Origin: Phycisphaerae bacterium
Lineage (GTDB): Bacteria; Planctomycetota; Phycisphaerae; UBA1845; Fen-1342
Reading direction: 5' to 3'
NCBI GenBank assembly: GCA_028279405.1
Contig: JANQNU010000035.1
Span: 1-64,000 of the forward strand
DNA: 64,000 bases
The position numbers were made by a program, and so were the translations under genes. Numbering within the stretch: position 1 is the stretch's first letter; each line of letters begins with the position of its first letter. Below, in pieces: positions 25,982-34,336 of this stretch. The notes under the pieces were generated by a model that searched no databases, was not told where the DNA came from, and saw only the letters and a program-made list of their open reading frames with translations.

Positions 25982-28900
25982 TTACGGCGTTGCGCCCAAC
26001 GCCGACAAGTCGGCATCGATTCTGGCGCTCTCGGTGGGCTTGTTCCAGCGTTCGTAGAGCCGTTGCTGTGCGACCAGGACCTCCTGGCGCCAGTCGGTGT
26101 CGGCGTCCGGGAGCTTGTCGAGTGCCGCCCGGCAGAGGTTGAGCAGATTCTCGGCGGTCTCGAACTTGTCCTGCGCCATCCAGTCGTCGATGCTCCCCAG
26201 CCGGATGTCGAGTGCGGCACGGGTGGCTCGGCGGGCTTCGTCGAGTCGATCCGCCTTGATGCATGCGGACGCGACCAGATCGAGTGCCTGGGCGGTCATT
26301 TGGTGGCGCCCTTCCCCCGCCTCGTGCATCAGTTCGACGAGTCGGCCGGCGGATTCGATTGCACCGTCGTAGTCCGCCGATCCGTGTTGCGCGGTGGCAA
26401 GGTGATAGTATGCGCGGAGCGTTCGAACGTTTCGCGGCCCGTAGTTCTTGAACTGCAATGCCGCCGATCGTTCGAGGTGCGGTACCGCGTCCGTCCAGCG
26501 CTCGAGCTTGCATAACGCGAGTCCCAGCGCGTAACTGGCTTTGCCGACAAAGCGGTGCTCCGGGCCGCGCATGTCGATCCACCCGGCGAGTGCTTCCTCG
26601 AGTAGCGGCACCGCTTCCGCGTGTCGTCCTTGTTTGTGCAAAAGCTGCCCCAGGTCGTCGGCGCTCTGTGCGATGTGCCCGTGCGGTGCGTCGAAGAGCG
26701 CTCGACGCAAGGTGAGTCCCTCGCGATAGGCGCTTTCGGCCTCCGCCAGCCGGCCGACGGCCTGGAGCGCTCGTGCGTAGCCGTGAATCGCATATGCAGT
26801 TCGGGGATGCTCGTCTCCGAGCGCGGCGCGCAGCGCATCTACGGCCTCCTCATGAATGGGCAGGGCTTCTTCGGCATTGCCGGCCGCCTCCAACGCCGCC
26901 GCGAGGTCCGTCAGTACAGTTGCGGTCTTGGCGTGGGCGGTGCCGTACGCGGCACGCATCACATCAAGTGCTTCGCGATACAACGGAATCGCCTCGTCGG
27001 GCTCGTCCTGCATGATCAGTAGGCCTGCCAGATTGAACAGCGTCGTGCCGTTCTGCGGATTGTTGGGTCCGAAGCGATCGCGCCCGATCCGCAGGGCCTC
27101 GCGGTAGGCCGCTTCGGCCTCATCGTAGTTACCTAGCTGGAAGTGCGAGACACCGATGCTGTTCAGCGTGTTTGCGAAGCGCGGATGGTTCGGCCCGTAG
27201 TAGCGCCGATCGAGCTCCATCGCCTCTTCGAGCAATCGGACTGATTCGGCGCCGTGCTCGAGTTCGCTCTCGACCTGGGCGAGATCCTTCAACATGGAAG
27301 ACAGGAAAAAGTCGTCGTCAGCCGTCTGGCGATACAACGCAATCGCGCCACGCAGCATCGTCGCCGCACCGCGCGTGTCTCCCTGATCGCGGCGCGTCTT
27401 GGCGAGTTGGCGCTGGGCGCGCGCCGCGTCCACGCTGCGCTCACCTTCGACCGCGCACCAACAGTCCAACGCGCGGCGTGCATGCACAGCCGCCTCCTCG
27501 TAGCGACCGAGTTGGGTCAGCAGGGTAGACATGGTGCTGAGCGAGTCGCACAACAGCGTGTCGTGTTCGCGACCTGCGTTCGCCGTCGCGGCTTCGGCCA
27601 GCGCGAATCCCTGAGTGATTTCCCGTTCGGCGGCATCTATTTCGCGCAGTTCGAGATAGGTGCCACCCAGCAGATTGCGCGTAATCGCTTCCGTTACCGG
27701 GTCCGGGGCGATCTCCAGTAGCCGCAGCGCATATTCGAGTCGCTCGATCGCAGGATCGTAGTCGCCGAGTCGCGCGTACGTTCGACCGATGGTCTTGTGC
27801 AGCAAGATCGCGGCAGTCGGTTGGTCATCGAACCGTTCGTCGATCTTCGGCGCCCATGTTTCGAGCAGCTCGCGCATCACCGCGGTGTCGCGTCCCAGCG
27901 CAACGCGCGGATCCAGACCACTGAGCATGTCGTCCAGAAACGTATACATGTCCATCGCAAGCTGTTGATTGCGGTTGGCTTCGTCGGCGCGCTGCTGCGC
28001 GAGCGTTTCCGCTGCCATCGCGGCCGCGGCACGTTCCTTCGCACGATACTCGGCGCGTTGTGCATCGTCGCGGGCCGCAGTCGCTTGCACGGCCCACCAA
28101 CTGGCACCGACGACGCCGACCATCAGGCCGACGAACGCGATCGCGACGCCGCCGACTAGCGCCCGGTTGCGATGCGCGAATTTTCGGATCTGATACCAAT
28201 TGCTGGGCGGACGTGCCGTAATCGGCTCGTCACGCAGGTAGCGGCCAATATCGGCGGCCAGGTCGGCCGCGGACGAGTAGCGCTGTTCCTTCTCCTTGAC
28301 GAGCGCCTTGGAGATGATCGTCTCGACGTCGCCGCGGAAAATACGGTTCAGCGAACTCAACGGCGTTGGATCGTCCTGCTGAATGATCCGGACCGCTTCG
28401 GGGATCATCTTGTTTCGCAACTCGTAGGGCAGCCGGCCGGTGAGCAGCTCGTAGCCGATGACGCCGAGCGCATACACGTCCGATCGCGTATCGATCTCGG
28501 TCGGATCGCCGGCCACCTGCTCAGGGCTCATATAGGGGATCGTCCCGATCAACTGCCCCATATCGGTCCGCATCGTCGTGGCTTGAATGTCGGCGTCGGT
28601 GGCGCGCGCGACGCCGAAGTCGAGGATCTTCGCGCGGCCGACTTCGTCGATCAGGATATTGCTCGGTTTCAGGTCGCGGTGAATGATCCCCTTGGTGTGC
28701 GCATGGTGCACGGCCTCGCTGATCTCGGCGAGCAGGCGCAACCGATCGCGCGTCCCGGGCTTCTCTTGCTCCAGGTAGGCGCCGAGTCGCCAGCCGCGGA
28801 CGAACTCCATCGCGAGATACGGCCGCGATACGCCCGCGATGTCGGACCAGCCGGTCTCATAGATCTGGGCGATGCCGTGGTGCTGCAACCGACCCAGCAG

Positions 28901-29293
28901 GTTCGCTTCGTGTTCGAAACGCCGCAGCGCCGTCGGCGAACAATGGTCCGCTCGGATGAGCTTGAGCGCGACGATCCGATCGGGGTAATCCTGGCGCGCC
29001 TCGTAAACCACGCCCATGCCGCCGTGTCCGATCTTACGCAGAATTTCGAACGAGCCGATTCGTTTCGGCAGCGCCTCGTCCATCGTCGGCGGAGGTGCGA
29101 CGGGCGCTTGGGCGCCCGAGTCGTCGGCGACGCGAAGTAGTGAAGAGATCAGATTCTCGTCCGCCTCGGCCTCGTCGAGCCATGCCTGACAGCGCGCACA
29201 CGCCTGGCGGTGCGCGTCGATCGCGGTTTGCTCGCGTTCGTCCGCGCGTCCGGAGTAGTAACGCTCCAACGATTCTTCAGAAGGGCACTTCAC
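25982..29293 (-). CDS. Serine/threonine protein kinase with TM segment and TPR array
   Basis: A 1103-residue protein. The N-terminal ~60 residues contain HRQACARC, like the anti-sigma zinc-finger (HC2) motif. The Hanks-type kinase domain follows with GHGGMGVVYEA, the ATP-binding Lys in ALKLIRAD, HRDLKPSNILID, DFGVARA and the SPEQVAGDP activation segment. One transmembrane helix (ALVGGVAIAFVGLMVGVVGASWW) comes next, then a coiled stretch and at least ten TPR units of the Kinesin-light-chain type (for example YYGPNHPRFANTLNSIGVSHFQLGNYDEAEAAYREAL). The GTG at 29293 has AGGGTGAG nine bases upstream; a GTG at 29326 has none. It follows an ECF sigma gene, a pairing typical of planctomycetes. Confidence 0.92.
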   Translation of the reverse strand: MKCPSEESLERYYSGRADEREQTAIDAHRQACARCQAWLDEAEADENLISSLLRVADDSGAQAPVAPPPTMDEALPKRIGSFEILRKIGHGGMGVVYEARQDYPDRIVALKLIRADHCSPTALRRFEHEANLLGRLQHHGIAQIYETGWSDIAGVSRPYLAMEFVRGWRLGAYLEQEKPGTRDRLRLLAEISEAVHHAHTKGIIHRDLKPSNILIDEVGRAKILDFGVARATDADIQATTMRTDMGQLIGTIPYMSPEQVAGDPTEIDTRSDVYALGVIGYELLTGRLPYELRNKMIPEAVRIIQQDDPTPLSSLNRIFRGDVETIISKALVKEKEQRYSSAADLAADIGRYLRDEPITARPPSNWYQIRKFAHRNRALVGGVAIAFVGLMVGVVGASWWAVQATAARDDAQRAEYRAKERAAAAMAAETLAQQRADEANRNQQLAMDMYTFLDDMLSGLDPRVALGRDTAVMRELLETWAPKIDERFDDQPTAAILLHKTIGRTYARLGDYDPAIERLEYALRLLEIAPDPVTEAITRNLLGGTYLELREIDAAEREITQGFALAEAATANAGREHDTLLCDSLSTMSTLLTQLGRYEEAAVHARRALDCWCAVEGERSVDAARAQRQLAKTRRDQGDTRGAATMLRGAIALYRQTADDDFFLSSMLKDLAQVESELEHGAESVRLLEEAMELDRRYYGPNHPRFANTLNSIGVSHFQLGNYDEAEAAYREALRIGRDRFGPNNPQNGTTLFNLAGLLIMQDEPDEAIPLYREALDVMRAAYGTAHAKTATVLTDLAAALEAAGNAEEALPIHEEAVDALRAALGDEHPRTAYAIHGYARALQAVGRLAEAESAYREGLTLRRALFDAPHGHIAQSADDLGQLLHKQGRHAEAVPLLEEALAGWIDMRGPEHRFVGKASYALGLALCKLERWTDAVPHLERSAALQFKNYGPRNVRTLRAYYHLATAQHGSADYDGAIESAGRLVELMHEAGEGRHQMTAQALDLVASACIKADRLDEARRATRAALDIRLGSIDDWMAQDKFETAENLLNLCRAALDKLPDADTDWRQEVLVAQQRLYERWNKPTESARIDADLSALGATP

Positions 29294-29373
29294 AGCGACG
29301 ATCTCACCCTGGACGGCTCCTGTCACTTGGGATTGGTCGAAACGCCGTTCGATCTGTCAAGAAAAAAACCGTG

Positions 29374-29988
29374 CTACCACTGTTCGTCTACCAGTGGCAT
29401 CAGTTCGCGGATGCGACGCAGGACCCGTCGTTTGGCACTGAAGACGGCGTTTGCTGTGATTCCAAGCTCGCGTGCCACTTCTTCGGCGGGCTTTTCGCTG
29501 TATGCGAATCGTTCGAAGGCCTCGAACGTCTGCGGTTGCACCTCGGCCCGGACTTGCACCAGGCACTGTTTCAGCACCGCGTCGCGCCACTCCTGCTCCC
29601 AGGCGGCACCGAGGGCATCGTTGTCCTCGATCCGGTGAAAAACGTCCGTTTGCTGCGAATCGAATCCGACCTGCCGCTCGCGCCGCCGGGCCCGGCGCTG
29701 CCAGTTTCGAATCAAATTGCGCGCGATCCCGAACAGCCACACGCGCAGCCGACCCTTGTCACGATCGTACTTGCCCGCTTGGTATGCCTTGCTGAACTCG
29801 ATCAGGATCTGTTGTGCGACGTCCTCGGCTTCGTCCTCGCGCAGGCCGAGGCGACGCCCGTAGCGCACCAGCAGGGGTCGATAACGCTCGACATACTGGC
29901 CCCAGACCGCTTGGTTGTGCGGATCCTTCAGGCCATCCAGCAGATGCGTGCTCGTCAGGGACAATGTTGTCAGATACGGCTCGGTCAT
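29374..29988 (-). CDS. ECF-type RNA polymerase sigma factor
   Basis: A 204-residue sigma70-family protein with region 2 (YRPLLVRYGRRLGLREDEAEDVAQQILIEF, and RLRVWLFGIARNLIRNWQR) and region 4 (FAYSEKPAEEVARELGITANAVFSAKRRVLRRIREL). It should direct polymerase to a specific promoter set. No separate anti-sigma gene is seen; the HC2-like N-terminus of the kinase encoded 80 bases downstream is the candidate antagonist. The ATG at 29988 is chosen by family length; an in-frame ATG at 30042 adds 18 residues, and neither has a good ribosome site. Confidence 0.88.
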   Translation of the reverse strand: MTEPYLTTLSLTSTHLLDGLKDPHNQAVWGQYVERYRPLLVRYGRRLGLREDEAEDVAQQILIEFSKAYQAGKYDRDKGRLRVWLFGIARNLIRNWQRRARRRERQVGFDSQQTDVFHRIEDNDALGAAWEQEWRDAVLKQCLVQVRAEVQPQTFEAFERFAYSEKPAEEVARELGITANAVFSAKRRVLRRIRELMPLVDEQW

Positions 29989-30286
29989 GTTTTTGCAGGT
30001 TGCCTCATCGGGATGGGAGCCCGGACGCGTCCTTATGGTCATATTGGCATCAATCCGCCAAGATTGTCACGGGAGGCCAGCCCAGGCTCGCAGCCAACGC
30101 ACTACGGCCCCGGAACACCGACGTTATCCATTCTACGTGCGAAGGACACCCCGCGGACCGAAAAAAATCCCAGAATGACGTCGAAGCCGTTTCGGCGCCG
30201 GCATGCATCACCTCCCGAGCAGCGGCGCGCGAGCGCTCCGGGACACTCCGTCCAGGTTGTTGTCGCAGCAATCCGCTCCATCGCGA

Positions 30287-30490
30287 TTACCCATTGCGCT
30301 TGCCGGCGTCCTCGTGCGCGATCCCGAGAATCAGCGCGACGCCGACGCCCAGTACGCTAAGGACAGCCTCTGGAGAGAGGTCGAAGCCGAACTGGGCGGC
30401 ATAAGCACCAATCACGGTTGCGAGTCCAACTTGTACCTTTCGGCTGCGCAGCGGCCAGAGCCAGCGTCGTGCACCGGTCGAAGTCTTCAT
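30287..30490 (-). CDS. Small one-helix membrane protein, last gene of capsid module
   Basis: A 67-residue protein with a basic N-terminus (RRWLWPLRSRK) and a hydrophobic region of about 45 residues (VQVGLATVIGAYAAQFGF...AVLSVLGVGVALILGIA) that may form two helices. Its ATG overlaps the stop of the upstream lipoprotein gene (ATGA), so translation is coupled. In a phage context it is holin-like, but the sequence gives no firm family. Confidence 0.6.
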   Translation of the reverse strand: MKTSTGARRWLWPLRSRKVQVGLATVIGAYAAQFGFDLSPEAVLSVLGVGVALILGIAHEDAGKRNG

Positions 30491-31023
30491 CGGCGCACTT
30501 CCTTCCCGTTCGGCGCTATCGGTTCGCTGACCCGCGAGACATCGTCGGCTTCGACGGGGACCGGCGCTGCGGAGAGCGATCCGCCGAACCAGGCCGCCAG
30601 GCCGTCTTCGGCGCGGTCGAGCTTGCGCAACAGAGACTTCGTCAGGAGGTCGACGATCGACTGCTCGCTGTACAGCTTCGCGTCGACCGCGATTCGGCGC
30701 AGGTTCGCGGCGCGCTCGTTTTGTATGTGCCAGAACTCGAATCGGTCGCGCAGGTTCCACGCGTCGTTGAGTCGAGTGACCTGATGGTCGTTGAGCGGCT
30801 CGCCAGCATCAGCGAGCCGACTGAGCGTGTCCCGAAAGAGCAGGATTTTCAGGGACTCGTGTTGGTTCTCGAATAGCGTTTGACGGACGTCGTCGACGCG
30901 CCGCTGCGTCTCGATCGCGATTCGCGTTGACTCCTGCGTGCACCCGCCGATCAGCAGTTGGGTTGCGACAAGTATGATGTGTATTCGGTGGCGTCGCGCC
31001 GTTGCACGGATTGGTGATTCCAT
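30487..31023 (-). CDS. Lipoprotein in the capsid module, possible spanin-like
   Basis: A 178-residue predicted lipoprotein. A basic start and hydrophobic stretch (HIILVATQLLIGGC) end in a good lipobox with Cys28. The rest is helical and charged with coiled-coil-like heptads and little beta sequence. GGAG eight bases before the ATG. Its place at the end of a phage-type operon beside small membrane proteins suggests an outer-membrane lysis protein (spanin-like), though a host lipoprotein gene is possible. No homology is recognised. Confidence 0.6.
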   Translation of the reverse strand: MESPIRATARRHRIHIILVATQLLIGGCTQESTRIAIETQRRVDDVRQTLFENQHESLKILLFRDTLSRLADAGEPLNDHQVTRLNDAWNLRDRFEFWHIQNERAANLRRIAVDAKLYSEQSIVDLLTKSLLRKLDRAEDGLAAWFGGSLSAAPVPVEADDVSRVSEPIAPNGKEVRR

Positions 31024-31048
31024 CGGTTCGGCTCCGTTCCGGGTTTCG

Positions 31049-31345
31049 CTAGGACAACATCGTCAGGGCACGGATCGCGAAGACGACGCCGTCGGTCCAT
31101 TTCTCACTCGCTAGCGCTTCGGTGAACCGTTGCACGGTCTGGTCTAGTTCGGCGCGCGAGATCCAGCCTTGCGGGGGCGCAGCGTTCGGCAATTCGGCAC
31201 GCGCATAGTCGCGGTCCGTCGGCGCTTGCGTTTCCGCTACTCGTTGCCCTTCGATCAGCATGGCGTCGATGACGTGTCGCGCGGCGCGCACGAACGCCTG
31301 TGCCGCTCCGGCATCGATTCGGTTCGCGAGTTGCTCCAGCTTCAT
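31049..31345 (-). CDS. Small hypothetical protein of capsid module
   Basis: A 98-residue soluble, mostly helical protein (LEQLANRIDAGAAQAFVRAARHVIDAML, then LDQTVQRFTEALASEKWTDGVVFAIRALTML). AAGGAG is present seven to eight bases upstream of the ATG. It lies between a holin-like gene and the lipoprotein gene. No family recognised. Confidence 0.6.
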   Translation of the reverse strand: MKLEQLANRIDAGAAQAFVRAARHVIDAMLIEGQRVAETQAPTDRDYARAELPNAAPPQGWISRAELDQTVQRFTEALASEKWTDGVVFAIRALTMLS

Positions 31346-31357
31346 TGGTTGGCTCCT

Positions 31358-31663
31358 TCAGGTTCGTTCCGTCGCGTGAGACCGCAGCAATTCGAGCTGT
31401 TCGAGCTGGCGGTTGACGCGACCCATCCAGTCGTTCTCGGTCGCGCGGTGGGTGCGGAGTTCCTCGCGCAGCTCGGTCATCGCTTGCGTGTTGGCCTTCA
31501 CGACGGCGAGCAAGCGGTCGTTCATGTCCGATACGAGTTGCTTGACGGCTTCGTGCAGGCCGACGGTGTTTTGCGCGCGTTCCTTGCGCTCGAACCACCA
31601 CATCACAAACAGCAGGCCTGCCATGCCGAGCGAGGGGAGTTGTTTGAGCAGTTCCGGCGGCAT
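31358..31663 (-). CDS. Holin-like membrane and coiled-coil protein
   Basis: A 101-residue protein with one N-terminal hydrophobic helix (LPSLGMAGLLFVMWWF, about 9-24), a basic KERAQ turn, and a long charged coiled coil (about 30-95). This shape matches several phage hemolysin-XhlA- or holin-like accessory proteins. Its ATG at 31663 shares one base with the stop codon of the preceding gene (TGATG), so translation is coupled. Function inferred from shape and position only. Confidence 0.6.
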   Translation of the reverse strand: MPPELLKQLPSLGMAGLLFVMWWFERKERAQNTVGLHEAVKQLVSDMNDRLLAVVKANTQAMTELREELRTHRATENDWMGRVNRQLEQLELLRSHATERT

Positions 31664-31989
31664 CACGCGACCTTGTCGTACCACAGCGTGAGTCCCAGCT
31701 CCGACGGCGCGCCTTGGTAGACGGTCGTCAGGCCAAGCGCCATCGAACGTTGGGTCGCGATCGCGAAACGGTCGGCGAAATCGAAGACACCGACCGAGCC
31801 GTTGGTGATTCGCAGCCGAGCCGTCAAGGCAAGTTCTGCGCCGCCTTTCGGGTCCGAGAGCAGCTGGACCCAGGCACCGACCCAGCCGGTCACGATCAGT
31901 CGATGTATGCGGATCACGCGGTCGGTCGTCGCCGACACGAGGACCGTGCCGGTTTGTGCCGTCGCGTAGTGGAATGTACCGGTCGTCAT
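31663..31989 (-). CDS. Small beta-rich protein of capsid module
   Basis: A 108-residue protein, beta-rich throughout (GTVLVSATTDRVIRIHRLIV, VQLLSDPKGG, LTTVYQGAPSELGLTLWYD). The ATG at 31989 has AGAGG upstream and starts a compact fold; the open frame extends further upstream but overlaps the gp36-like gene. It looks like a small decoration or tail-interface protein. No family recognised with confidence. Confidence 0.65.
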   Translation of the reverse strand: MTTGTFHYATAQTGTVLVSATTDRVIRIHRLIVTGWVGAWVQLLSDPKGGAELALTARLRITNGSVGVFDFADRFAIATQRSMALGLTTVYQGAPSELGLTLWYDKVA

Positions 31990-32033
31990 CGAGTCCTCTC
32001 CGATCGCGCCGGCGCGGCGCGATGTTCTCGGTC

Positions 32034-32486
32034 CTAGAGTCCGTCCAGTTCGGCTTGCGTCAGTGTTCGCGGTGCGCTGCGGTAGCGTGGGGTGTCGGGG
32101 TTGTCCCCGGAGTGCGCGATTGGCGTTTCTGTCGGCAAACGGACGACGCCGCTCGCGACCGACTCCAGCCAGCGAAGCGCGGTTGTCCGCAGCATCTCGA
32201 CGCGTGTCGGGACATCGCTCACGAACGGCGAACCCTGCCACAAGCGATGTTCGGCCAGGTCGAGCGTACGCGCCTTGATGATCGTCTCGAAGCCAGGGTC
32301 GGCAGCGAGGTCGATCGGCGTCGTGAACCGTCGCGCGAGATAGCTCTCGATCTCGGCTTCCGCCTCATCGATGCTGCGCTGTCCGACGACGTTGTCCGCG
32401 ACCGAGCCGTTGATGCGGTCGGTGAGTCGTGCATAGAGCGTAGCGCCCAGACGGTCGCTGAGCTCTGTGGTCGATACGATGGCCAT
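32034..32486 (-). CDS. Mu gp36-like protein (DUF1320), head-tail connector
   Basis: A 150-residue protein of the DUF1320 / Mu gp36 type. The N-terminal helical domain reads STTELSDRLGATLYARLTDRING and AEAEIESYLARRFTTPID, matching this family and the wider HK97 gp6-like connector fold. GAGGAG lies six bases before the ATG. It follows the major head gene, the same relative order as in Mu. Confidence 0.8.
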   Translation of the reverse strand: MAIVSTTELSDRLGATLYARLTDRINGSVADNVVGQRSIDEAEAEIESYLARRFTTPIDLAADPGFETIIKARTLDLAEHRLWQGSPFVSDVPTRVEMLRTTALRWLESVASGVVRLPTETPIAHSGDNPDTPRYRSAPRTLTQAELDGL

Positions 32487-32571
32487 GAAACGCTCCTCGC
32501 GCCGTCACCTCGAAAGAGAACGGGATGCCCGGGTTGTTGGCACTTCCCGGGCATCCGCTGCAAGGCACCCG

Positions 32572-33501
32572 TTACGTCAACGTCACCAGGCAGGCGTCCT
32601 GCCAGAAGCCATAACCCGCGGCATGGATGGCTTTGACGCCGAACTGGTGCTGGTTCTCATTGATCTCGAGTTCGCTGCCTTCGGCGAGGACCTGCATCTG
32701 CACCGGCAACTCCTCTTGGAAGATGAAGGGGCGCGTCTCGCCGTCGGTGCGAAAGACCGTGAAGCGGTCGGTCCAGCTGAGTCGCGGGTTCGCGACCCAC
32801 TGGATGGTGAAGGGCTCACTCGCTGCGAGCGGGTTGTCGGAGTTTGCGATGGTGCCGCTGGAGAGCGCGATGAGCGTCGACGAAAGGAAGTTCATCGGCA
32901 CCATGACGAGGAATCGCGCGGCTCCTTCGTTCATCGGCTCGCCTTGGTCGTCGCGCTGGCGCAGAATCTGTGCGATGCCATCGACGATCGCTTCGTACAT
33001 CTCGCTGTCGGTGGGCGCGCTCGGCGTCGCGACGTCGTGCGTGATACTGTTGCTTTGCGTTCCCGATTCGCCTTCACTGTGATCGGTCGCAAAGAACTCG
33101 GCACCGTCGTAGACGACCGTGCTCGCGCCGTTCTCTACCAGCTGCGTCAGCAGTTTGTTGGGATGCAGTGCGACTCGTCGCGCCAGCTCGTTCACCCGAA
33201 TCATGATCTGGCCCGTCTTGTCACGGCGTTGCTCGTCAGCGTCGACGCGGATGGTCGACTCCCACGTCTTGTTGATGATCGTCTGACCGTTGGCACGCAG
33301 CGGTCGCGCCTGACGGCCGCCTTTCCACTCGCGTATTTGCGGCACCATGCCGAGCCAGCGGTAGGTCTCCGATTCCTGCGCACTCGGGAAACGCATTGCG
33401 ACCTGCGTCCACCAGGCGGCGTCCGCGAACTCTTCGAGTCGTCGAAAAAAGCGGCCGATCACAGCCCTCGATGACAACCCGGTATCGACAACAACACTCA
33501 T
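32572..33501 (-). CDS. Mu-like major head protein gpT
   Basis: A 309-residue protein of the Mu gpT family (HK97-like capsid fold). Typical sequence includes WLGMVPQIREWKGGRQ, TIINKTWESTIRVDADEQRRDKTGQ, FFATDHSEGESGTQSNSITH and FRTDGETRPFIFQEELPVQ. Many copies would build the icosahedral shell. The reading frame is complete, and GAGG sits close to the ATG at 33501. Its neighbours (protease, cement, connector, portal) are the normal partners. Confidence 0.92.
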   Translation of the reverse strand: MSVVVDTGLSSRAVIGRFFRRLEEFADAAWWTQVAMRFPSAQESETYRWLGMVPQIREWKGGRQARPLRANGQTIINKTWESTIRVDADEQRRDKTGQIMIRVNELARRVALHPNKLLTQLVENGASTVVYDGAEFFATDHSEGESGTQSNSITHDVATPSAPTDSEMYEAIVDGIAQILRQRDDQGEPMNEGAARFLVMVPMNFLSSTLIALSSGTIANSDNPLAASEPFTIQWVANPRLSWTDRFTVFRTDGETRPFIFQEELPVQMQVLAEGSELEINENQHQFGVKAIHAAGYGFWQDACLVTLT

Positions 33502-33517
33502 GAGAACCTCCTCAGTC

Positions 33518-34252
33518 TTAGGCCAAATCGCGGCTGGCGATCACCCATTGCGTTCCGGTACAGATCAGCAGCGCGCTGTCATAGATCGCGTCGACGCCGA
33601 TGAACGTCGCCGAGCCGTCGATCGTCTCCGATGCGTTACCGTCCAGCGCGATCGCGGCGGCAGCGGCGGACGTCTTGATCAATGTGAACCAGCCGCCGGC
33701 GCCGACCTGCGCCACCGGTGGTAGCGTGAGCACACGCGCTGCGGTGTTCGGCATCGTCAGCACGCGGTTCATGTGATCGAGTGTCAGCGTCATTGTCTGG
33801 TCCGGCAGCGTGACAGCCGGAAGCGGTTCGAGCGCGCCGTCCAGCGTTGCGATCGGCGTGCAGCGTACACGCGCTGTGTTGGTCGTTTCGACCGCGACCA
33901 CTCGGCCGACGCGGCTTCCGACGTTGTTCAGGGTCAGCGTCTCGTCGTCCGAGGCATACACCGGTCTTCCGATGTCCGCGGTCGCGACGCCACTCAGTGG
34001 ATGCACGATGTCGATCGTTTGAAACAGCCGAGCGCTGATACCGCCGGCGGTGTGCCCTGCGACCGTGTTGTCCGCTTGCCGGTAAGCCACGCCGACGAAC
34101 TCGTCTCCGGCAACCAGCGGTCGCACGAAGCCGGTCGCGCGGTTGCGCCCGACCAGCGCCCCCTTGTAGATCAGTACGTTGTCGTCGACTGCTAGGTCGA
34201 TCAACTCGTTCGAGGTGAAGAAGTCGATATCGCGGTTTGCCGTCAATGCCAT
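33518..34252 (-). CDS. DUF2190-type cement protein with fibre-like C-terminal domain
   Basis: A 244-residue protein. Residues 1 to ~140 match DUF2190 (ELIDLAVDDNVLIYKGALVGRN, AGDEFVGVAYRQADNT, ADIGRPVYASDDETLTL), a capsid-decorating cement family. Residues ~150-244 are a beta-rich domain (RVLTLPPVAQVGAGGWFTLIK, IALDGNASETIDGSATF, SALLICTGTQWVIA) like those ending phage head or tail fibres. The ATG at 34252 has AGGAG seven bases upstream. The two-domain layout suggests a surface decoration with an exposed binding part. Confidence 0.8.
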   Translation of the reverse strand: MALTANRDIDFFTSNELIDLAVDDNVLIYKGALVGRNRATGFVRPLVAGDEFVGVAYRQADNTVAGHTAGGISARLFQTIDIVHPLSGVATADIGRPVYASDDETLTLNNVGSRVGRVVAVETTNTARVRCTPIATLDGALEPLPAVTLPDQTMTLTLDHMNRVLTMPNTAARVLTLPPVAQVGAGGWFTLIKTSAAAAAIALDGNASETIDGSATFIGVDAIYDSALLICTGTQWVIASRDLA

Positions 34253-34336
34253 CGATTCACTCCTGCTGCGTTGTTCAGTCAAAACTGGCGGTTGAGCCGT
34301 CTACGGGTGCACTGTCGGGATCGTTTTCGTGTCGCG

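Noticed and set aside
32467-33474. A 335-residue plus-strand frame opposite the gpT head gene
   Set aside because: Mirror frame of gpT without motifs or ribosome site.
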